Made by a program: the position numbers and the translations under genes. Below are positions 58,644-64,000 of a stretch of 64,000 nucleotides of DNA, piece after piece. Within the stretch, counting starts at the first letter, position 1, and each line of letters opens with the position of its first letter. Origin of the DNA: Lachnospiraceae bacterium UBA1683 (lineage in GTDB: Bacteria; Bacillota; Clostridia; Lachnospirales; Lachnospiraceae); the NCBI GenBank assembly GCA_002320245.1, contig DCKD01000013.1:1-64000 (forward strand), read 5' to 3'. A model generated the notes under the pieces. That model made no database searches. It was not told the DNA's origin and saw nothing but the letters and a program-made list of their open reading frames with translations.

Positions 58644-60032
58644 TTAAAAGTATCCGAATTCCGCGGGAAATTCATATGTCACTCCATTCCACACTTCTGC
58701 CGCATTTTGTATTTTCAGCTTTGTCACACATGAGTCCGCCCGAAAACCGGATAGTCCCTGCTCTTGTATCAGATTTTGTTCTACCCTGTCCAGCGTCCGC
58801 ATTGTCAACTGTCCGTCCGATGCAATGAACAATAGAATCTGAAGGTACTGAATATATGTCAGCCCGCCCTCTTCATCCCTGCTTTCCTGCACATCTCCTG
58901 CGGTTCCCAGACGGAACAAAGAGGATAACTGCAATTGCCAGTTTTCATCATTCTTCATCATTGCCGCTCGTTTTCCGTCCAAAAGTGACCGTATATCCAG
59001 CACGCTCTCTCCATAGCCCCAAAGTATCAGGAGCAATTGTTTCATCCCCTCCTCCAGTTCCGGCATCAGCAGCAATGTAGTAATGGTAAGTGCAAGTGCC
59101 GCTGCCTCTCCCTGTTTTTCTGAACTTGACATCAGATATGCATAATTCATTGCAAACCGAAAGGCAAGCAGGCGATCTGTAACCGCCTTCAGATTTTCCT
59201 CATCAGATGACTTTCCGCACAGAATATATTCCAGTTCATAATCCAGATTTCTGTTTTCGGATTTTTTCCCCGTCACAGAACTGAAATAATCGATAATATA
59301 TTGCTCAAACAGCATTCTTTCCTCAATACCTTCCATTCCGGTCCTTGCCGGAAACGTTCCCCGTCCTGTATGCAGTGGCCGTTCCGACACCTGCTGGCTT
59401 TTCTGAATTGTTTTATTCGAAAGCTGAAACCCCTTCGGAAGAATAAGTGCCAGCCTCCCGGTTGCTTTTGCCTGTAGCAGACTCTCTGACTCCTCCGGAA
59501 GATATACTCCATTCTCTTCCAGTTTCGCGTCCAATCCCCCGGACACTTCTCCCCCTTCCATTTCCTGCTGTTCCCATGTTTCCGCCATTCCAGTCAGATT
59601 CTGTACCAACGAAATGCCACTTCGTTCCTCCATGAATGCCAGCACCTGCTCCCGGTATGCCTGTCCCTGATTATCTGTCAATAGCTGTATTCCTGAGATA
59701 TCCTGCTCAATTCCCGCACTCCCATAACAGGCAAGACGGACCAAAAGCTGGTTCTCATCATATCTGCCAGACTGATATGAGGCATCAATTGCAAAAACTT
59801 CATAGGATTCCAATAACGTTTTCTCATATTCTCCAAACAGGGAAAACATTGCACGTTCCACATCCAAACGTTTCTGATTTTTTGTGGTTTGAATAGATGC
59901 ACTTTCTGTCAGTGCAAGAATGAATGAAATCAGTAATACAAAAATCAAACTGAGAAATGCCGTGACCTCCCCGGACACTGTAACCCACCCAGAAGAAAAG
60001 TACTCTCCAACTCTTGTCTTTTCCTCTTTCAT
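58644..60032 (-). CDS. DUF5702-like Tad locus protein
   Basis: ATG 60032 (MKEEKTRVGEYFSSGWVTVSG) directly overlaps the Flp1 stop. The protein has about 462 residues. One span (about 26-45, VTAFLSLIFVLLISFILALT) anchors a long outer region. Its start, SGEVTAFLSLIFVLLISF, resembles a TadG/TadE pseudopilin signal. The outer region is rich in charged helices and has no known catalytic motif. The DUF5702 family is found in Clostridial Tad loci and is likely a structural or pseudopilin component. Assignment to DUF5702 is from memory and moderate. Confidence 0.65.
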   Translation of the reverse strand: MKEEKTRVGEYFSSGWVTVSGEVTAFLSLIFVLLISFILALTESASIQTTKNQKRLDVERAMFSLFGEYEKTLLESYEVFAIDASYQSGRYDENQLLVRLACYGSAGIEQDISGIQLLTDNQGQAYREQVLAFMEERSGISLVQNLTGMAETWEQQEMEGGEVSGGLDAKLEENGVYLPEESESLLQAKATGRLALILPKGFQLSNKTIQKSQQVSERPLHTGRGTFPARTGMEGIEERMLFEQYIIDYFSSVTGKKSENRNLDYELEYILCGKSSDEENLKAVTDRLLAFRFAMNYAYLMSSSEKQGEAAALALTITTLLLMPELEEGMKQLLLILWGYGESVLDIRSLLDGKRAAMMKNDENWQLQLSSLFRLGTAGDVQESRDEEGGLTYIQYLQILLFIASDGQLTMRTLDRVEQNLIQEQGLSGFRADSCVTKLKIQNAAEVWNGVTYEFPAEFGYF

Positions 60033-60253
60033 CAAATTCCTGCACTTTCACTTGTTATCTTGTCAAAAATATTGTTCACAAGGCTGATTAGCTGGTTCTT
60101 GAATATCAGGACAAGTGCAATAATAACGACCAGAATTAACAGCAGCTCGATCACTGACATCCCGGATTCTTCCTGTAAAATAAAAACTGCCTTCTGGATT
60201 CTCCATTTTACCCTGTTCTTCATTCTGATGATTCTCTCTTTTACTTTTTTCAT
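60032..60253 (-). CDS. Flp1-type type IVb pilin
   Basis: The protein has 73 residues. A long basic leader (about 1-31) ends before the pilin core QEESGMSVIELLLILVVIIA, in which Glu at position five of the mature segment is conserved. The core is strongly hydrophobic, and the mature pilin would be about 42 residues, ending FDKITSESAGI. It is processed by the prepilin peptidase and assembled by TadA, TadB and TadC into the adhesive Flp pilus. The stop overlaps the start of the DUF5702-like gene. The gene follows a REP-like repeat in the spacer after tadC. Confidence 0.85.
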   Translation of the reverse strand: MKKVKERIIRMKNRVKWRIQKAVFILQEESGMSVIELLLILVVIIALVLIFKNQLISLVNNIFDKITSESAGI

Positions 60254-60274
60254 ATTCTCTTTCTCCTATCTCTT

Positions 60275-60317
60275 TTCTATGCGATACGTCTTTGCTATTT
60301 ACCAGCCATCTGTTTTT
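60275..60317. repeat. REP-like repeat inside the Tad locus, copy 2
   Basis: TTCTATGCGATACGTCTTTG then CTATTTACCAGCCATCTGTTTTT. Same family as 33556-33703 and 58569-58610. It is in the spacer between tadC and the Flp1 pilin gene, just before the pilin. Confidence 0.75.
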
Positions 60318-60364
60318 CCTGTTGCACAATTGATTTCATTCCCGGTTCCGCCACGTATAATCTC

Positions 60365-61609
60365 CTATATCTGGATGGATAGGAATGCAGGAACGACAAT
60401 AATAATCAGTACAACTGCCAACATCAAAAACATCGGAATTAAAATTTTAGTCCCTGCCTCTTCCCCGAATCGCTTTGCCATACTCTTCCGCTCCTCAAAA
60501 GCATTGTCAGCCTCCTGCCTTAGCAGAACTGTCAGCCCCTTTGTCCCTTTTTTCAGATTCTGAGATAGCATCACTCCAAATCTGCGGTACATCTGCAATC
60601 CGCACCGCTCTCCAAAACGTTCATAGCATTCCGACTCAGAAGTTCCGCCTTTCATTTCATGCATGGTATATGCCATCTCTTCATATACGGCTCTTTCCTT
60701 CTTCCGTTCTTCTTTTTCCCGCTCGTAATCCCCTACGATTTTCGCCCATGCATTTCCCGGTGTCATACCAGCTCCCAGAAACAAGGTAAACCTGCCGATG
60801 ACCTGCGGATAGTCCATTGTAAGCTGCTGTTCCCGCTCCAGCTTATCCTTCTTTTCTTTTTGCCATTCTGACACATATACAAACACTGTAAGCACAACAC
60901 CAAGCATCAGAATCCCAACAGCCCGGAAATTTTTTTCATAACTCCAGATGACATATTTTCCGGCTGCACCGGACGGCAGGATCATATTCTCACTGCTGCC
61001 AGACTCCTCATCCAACCGTGCAAGTTCTGCATCCAGACTTTTCAGCATCTGTTGTTTTTGACTCTGCTTTGGAGGAAATAATCTGGCATGAAATTGGTAC
61101 TCCTCTTTCTGCCCTTCATAAGACAATACTGCTTTCAGCTCTATCAGCGTTCCCTCTTCCCCAATTTTGTCTGTCTTAAGTTTTCCCTGAGGATTTATCA
61201 CCTCATAATTATCCAGCTCCCAAGTCACCTGGATTCCCGTATCCGGAATCGACCTGACCAGTTTCAGGTCACTCCTGACTTCGTCCAGACTTTGATTGTC
61301 TCCAAGCACAAGCAGCTCCAACTGCTTTTCCGCCTTTTTAAATACACCCTGCAATTCTTCTTCCGTATACTTCTGCTCCTGAATCTCAACCGTGTACGGC
61401 TCATCTATATCCCCAATCCATACATGCAGTTCTTCATTCCGTTTTCCTTCCCCGTGCCCGTTTCTTTTTACATAACTGGCACCTTCCTCTGTCTTTGGAA
61501 GATTCTTAGAATTGTCTGCCAAAAATACAAGGATGGATACTGCACTTGCTGATAAAAATACCATTCCCATTCTTCCATATACGGAGCTCCATTTTTCACT
61601 AAACTTCAA
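60365..61609 (-). CDS. tadC: TadC-like type II secretion F-domain protein
   Basis: The protein has 414 residues. A first span (about 14-30) is followed by a large soluble insertion (about 35-220) seen in Clostridial TadC-like proteins. More spans follow, with the F-domain region GRFTLFLGAGMTPGNAWAKI and NLKKGTKGLTVLLRQEADNAFEERK, and a final span IPMFLMLAVVLIIIVVPAFL. It pairs with TadB to form the membrane platform for pilus assembly. Its start overlaps the tadB stop by 11 bases. The extra soluble domain has no recognisable fold. Confidence 0.8.
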   Translation of the reverse strand: MKFSEKWSSVYGRMGMVFLSASAVSILVFLADNSKNLPKTEEGASYVKRNGHGEGKRNEELHVWIGDIDEPYTVEIQEQKYTEEELQGVFKKAEKQLELLVLGDNQSLDEVRSDLKLVRSIPDTGIQVTWELDNYEVINPQGKLKTDKIGEEGTLIELKAVLSYEGQKEEYQFHARLFPPKQSQKQQMLKSLDAELARLDEESGSSENMILPSGAAGKYVIWSYEKNFRAVGILMLGVVLTVFVYVSEWQKEKKDKLEREQQLTMDYPQVIGRFTLFLGAGMTPGNAWAKIVGDYEREKEERKKERAVYEEMAYTMHEMKGGTSESECYERFGERCGLQMYRRFGVMLSQNLKKGTKGLTVLLRQEADNAFEERKSMAKRFGEEAGTKILIPMFLMLAVVLIIIVVPAFLSIQI

Positions 61610-62276
61610 TATGTATCATCTTCCTTCCCATCCAATATGCCACCGAGTACACGAACAGACATACGCTCATCATTATGGTTCCCGGCAGGCTTCCATACAG
61701 AACCGATAAGAACTCAGGAAATGCAAAGCGCATATAGAGCACCATTCCTAGTGGAATCACACACATCACCTGAAATTCCAGCCGTTTTGCAGCAAGCATA
61801 GTCTGTATTTCCCGTTCTGCGTCTATCTTTTCTCCAATCATCTGAATGGACGACTTTAAAATTGCAATGCTGTCTCCTCCCATTCGTTTCGCTGTTGTAA
61901 ATACTGTTGCAAAGTCCTCTGTATCTTCCTGCTTCACCCGTCTTGCAAATTCCCATAAGACCTGTTCCGCCGTTCGGTTCATATCCAGCTTGTGTATCAT
62001 CTGTTCAAACTCTGCCCGGATTCTGCTTTCCTCTTTAAACAGTGTCCGCAAGTCCTTTTCTGTTGAACGAATTGCATTTTCCACAGAATATCCTGCTTTC
62101 AATGACGATGCCATAATCTGCATTGCATCTCGGAACTGCACCCGGAATTCACCTTCTTTTTTGTCGCAGCACTCCTTCCTCCACTGCTGGAAGTACAGAA
62201 CCCCAACCGGAATCAAAGCAATTGCAGCAACCCACGAATTATAAAACAAATATGCCAGCACTGCATCCAGCACCAT
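61599..62276 (-). CDS. tadB: TadB-like type II secretion F-domain protein
   Basis: The protein has 225 residues. N-terminal spans, the F domain with FRDAMQIMASSLKAGYSVENAI and FATVFTTAKRMGGDSIAILKSS, and C-terminal spans. It partners TadC beneath the ATPase TadA. The start is not certain: ATG 62276 has no strong site, and the open frame extends upstream toward the tadA stop, so the true start may be a non-ATG codon there. It overlaps tadC at the end. All conserved F-domain elements are present. Confidence 0.82.
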   Translation of the reverse strand: MVLDAVLAYLFYNSWVAAIALIPVGVLYFQQWRKECCDKKEGEFRVQFRDAMQIMASSLKAGYSVENAIRSTEKDLRTLFKEESRIRAEFEQMIHKLDMNRTAEQVLWEFARRVKQEDTEDFATVFTTAKRMGGDSIAILKSSIQMIGEKIDAEREIQTMLAAKRLEFQVMCVIPLGMVLYMRFAFPEFLSVLYGSLPGTIMMSVCLFVYSVAYWMGRKMIHIEV

Positions 62277-62304
62277 TGCCCGCGCAATTGCAAACGCATA
62301 TTCT

Positions 62305-63519
62305 TTAAACTGTATATCCCGCTGCCAGCAGCTTGTCCCTATGCACCAGTTCCGCAGCCTTCACAAGTGTTCCCTGAACTTTTTCATCTTTCATTCCCTC
62401 CTCCTGAAATTCGTATAATGTCTGTGTCTGAATCTGTCCGTTCTCATACCCAAGCACCTCCGTAATTTCCAGTACTTTTCTTGACTTATCCCGCAGTCTT
62501 CCAAGATGAATGATAATGTCCAGCGCCGAGGCAATCTGTCTCTGAATGGCGGCAAGTGGCAGGTCAATTCCCATCATCATCATTGTTTCAAGACGGTGAA
62601 GCATATCTGTCGGGTTATTAGAATGTCCCGTAGACATTGAACCACTGTGTCCATTCAACATTGCGGAAGAAATCATATCTACTGTCTCTTCTCCACGGAC
62701 TTCTCCGACGATAATCCGATCGGGGCGCATTCGAAGCGCAGATTTTATCAACTCCCGAATAGTCACTGCACCTTCCCCTTCCAGATTGGCACCTCTTGCC
62801 TCAAGCCTTACAAGATTCGGCACATTTTTTATCTGTAGCTCCGCATTGTCTTCGATGGTAATAATCCGTTCATCTTTCGGTATATAATCGGATAATGCAT
62901 TTAAAAATGTTGTTTTTCCAGCGCCGGTTCCACCGCTGACAAAGATGTTATATTTTGCTTTGACCAGCATTTCCAGAAAATTGACCGCATCCTCCGTCAC
63001 ACTGTCCCATGCAATCAACTGCTCCATCGTCACTTTTTCTTTCGGAAATTTTCGTATTGTCATAATCGGTCCGTTCAGTGCGACCGGTTTTAATACTACA
63101 TTCACACGGGAACCATCCTCCAGCCTTGCATCTACAATCGGAGACAATTCATTGACATACCGGTTTGTACCAGACACAATCCTCTGAATCACATCTTCTA
63201 ACTTTGCATCGGACATGAACTTTCGTTCCGAACGCGTTACTTTTCCGCGGCGTTCCACAAAGATGTCATCCTTCCCGTTAATCATAATTTCCGTAATGGA
63301 TTCGTCCTCAACCAGTTCCTGCAACACATCCAGTTTCCGGAATGAATGAAACAACTGCTTACTCAGACGAATCTGTTCTTTCAACGGAAGGTACTCCTCC
63401 TCCGACGCTTCAAGCAGAACAGAATGGATCAGCTCTGTCAGTTCTTCATCTTCCATATCCCGAGTCAAATCCAGCCGCTCCATCACACGGTCATATAATT
63501 GTTCTTCCAATATCCCCAA
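62305..63519 (-). CDS. tadA: TadA/CpaF secretion ATPase
   Basis: The protein has 404 residues. An N-terminal helical domain (about 1-120) with ELVEDESITEIMING is followed by the RecA-like core with Walker A FVSGGTGAGKTTFLNAL, the Asp box ERIITIEDNAELQI, Walker B RPDRIIVGEVRGEE and the His box STGHSNNPTDMLHRLE. It is the hexameric motor for Flp pilus assembly at the inner membrane face. The gene lies nine bases after the TadZ-like gene and 28 bases before tadB. It is complete. Confidence 0.93.
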   Translation of the reverse strand: MGILEEQLYDRVMERLDLTRDMEDEELTELIHSVLLEASEEEYLPLKEQIRLSKQLFHSFRKLDVLQELVEDESITEIMINGKDDIFVERRGKVTRSERKFMSDAKLEDVIQRIVSGTNRYVNELSPIVDARLEDGSRVNVVLKPVALNGPIMTIRKFPKEKVTMEQLIAWDSVTEDAVNFLEMLVKAKYNIFVSGGTGAGKTTFLNALSDYIPKDERIITIEDNAELQIKNVPNLVRLEARGANLEGEGAVTIRELIKSALRMRPDRIIVGEVRGEETVDMISSAMLNGHSGSMSTGHSNNPTDMLHRLETMMMMGIDLPLAAIQRQIASALDIIIHLGRLRDKSRKVLEITEVLGYENGQIQTQTLYEFQEEGMKDEKVQGTLVKAAELVHRDKLLAAGYTV

Positions 63520-63528
63520 TCTGCTCTT

Positions 63529-64000
63529 TTACCTCATTTTTTTCTGAATTGTCTTCTCCAACACACTGTCCATCCCTGTCTTCCGCAGATTCTCCGTATA
63601 TTCTGCCAGTTTCGCCATCGCTATCCTGTCCTCGATATACGGAGTATAAACCGTATTACATATCTCCAGAATTTGAAACAGACCATCCACACTGTCTCCC
63701 AGGTCAAGAATGACTGCCTCATAAATACACTCATTCAGAATCTGCCGAAACAGTTGTATCCATTCCTCACACTGCACGGTCTGCATATCCTGCATATATG
63801 GCATCGGACGGATATAATCCAACTTGTCATATTGCGCAGCCATCATACTGATACGCATTCCCAGATTCCCTTTTTCCTGCCGGACATAATAAATTAAATC
63901 CGCGAGATTCTGTCCCATCTTCTCCTTACTTCCCTCCCGAAAATAGTATGTGAATCCTGCATACTCCTCCAGATTCAAATACAACACCGGTTTTCTGGCT
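63529..64000 (-). CDS. TadZ/CpaE-like pilus localisation ATPase (partial, cut by window edge)
   Basis: Only the C-terminal about 157 residues are in the window; the frame runs open to the right edge. The visible part has VLYLNLEEYAGFTYYFREGS, AAQYDKLDYIRPMPYMQDMQ and EAVILDLGDSVDGLFQILEIC. The last matches the MinD/ParA-like strand that positions magnesium, followed by VYTPYIEDRIAMAKLAEY. TadZ proteins place the pilus apparatus. The Walker A motif lies beyond the window. Position before tadA supports the call. Confidence 0.75.
   Translation of the reverse strand, partial: ARKPVLYLNLEEYAGFTYYFREGSKEKMGQNLADLIYYVRQEKGNLGMRISMMAAQYDKLDYIRPMPYMQDMQTVQCEEWIQLFRQILNECIYEAVILDLGDSVDGLFQILEICNTVYTPYIEDRIAMAKLAEYTENLRKTGMDSVLEKTIQKKMR

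Overview
The window looks like a gut Firmicute of the family Lachnospiraceae, close to the Mediterraneibacter / [Ruminococcus] gnavus-torques group. The evidence is strong AGGAGG-type ribosome binding sites, a Gram-positive cell-wall anchored GH101 mucin glycosidase, a GH33 sialidase, a Firmicute-type Tad pilus locus (Flp1-like pilin), and ECF sigma factors paired with DUF4367 or beta-propeller proteins. Species placement is inference. No rRNA, tRNA or CRISPR array was seen.

Layout. 0.4-1.2 kb: secreted or anchored DNA/RNA nuclease. 1.4-13.7 kb: a visibly AT-rich accessory island bounded by mobile-element debris (tyrosine integrase scrap, HTH scrap, dispersed repeat, degenerate IS110 element). 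It holds a RiPP (ribosomally made, modified peptide) locus: a 48-aa precursor, a radical SAM/SPASM maturase broken by a 4-bp tandem duplication, an M50 membrane protease with a PqqD-like front end, an ABC ATPase with two permeases, a LanM lanthipeptide synthetase broken by a frame lesion, a NarX/LiaS-type sensor kinase and a LuxR-type response regulator. A second, lanthipeptide-like 50-aa precursor lies beyond the IS110 remnant. The radical SAM plus LanM combination is the most unusual biology here, although both modification enzymes appear damaged. 13.7-14.5 kb: queT with a structured 5' leader. 14.5-21.9 kb: anchored beta-propeller/C39-like protein, SAM methyltransferase, and an OmpR-type two-component system.

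22-36 kb: host-glycan region with a GH101 endo-alpha-N-acetylgalactosaminidase, an esterase, an anchored Asp-box protein and a GH33 sialidase. It is interleaved with a decayed mobile island at 27.7-30.3 kb (integrase scrap, Cro/CI-type regulator, truncated acetyltransferases, a type I toxin-antitoxin module). Several copies of a structured repeat, with hairpins preserved despite sequence change, sit between these genes. 36-49 kb: core genes on the minus strand (S33-type hydrolase with a mutated nucleophile, citrate synthase, rsmA, TatD DNase, sigma-like factor, beta-propeller/ECF pair, aconitase-type hydratase, FHA protein, pgi). 49-55 kb: membrane protein, TSCPD protein, DUF6147 and DUF4367 proteins, murG, ECF sigma factor, HIT protein. 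55-64 kb: small cytoplasmic sensor kinase, then a complete minus-strand Tad pilus locus running off the right edge (TadZ-TadA-TadB-TadC-Flp1-DUF5702-TadE-prepilin peptidase-TadE-DUF6382).

How parts fit together. The RiPP locus has precursor, modification, proteolysis/export or immunity, and a two-component regulator in one direction with overlapping genes. The glycan genes would strip sialic acid and core-1 O-glycans from mucin. The Tad genes would build an adhesive pilus.
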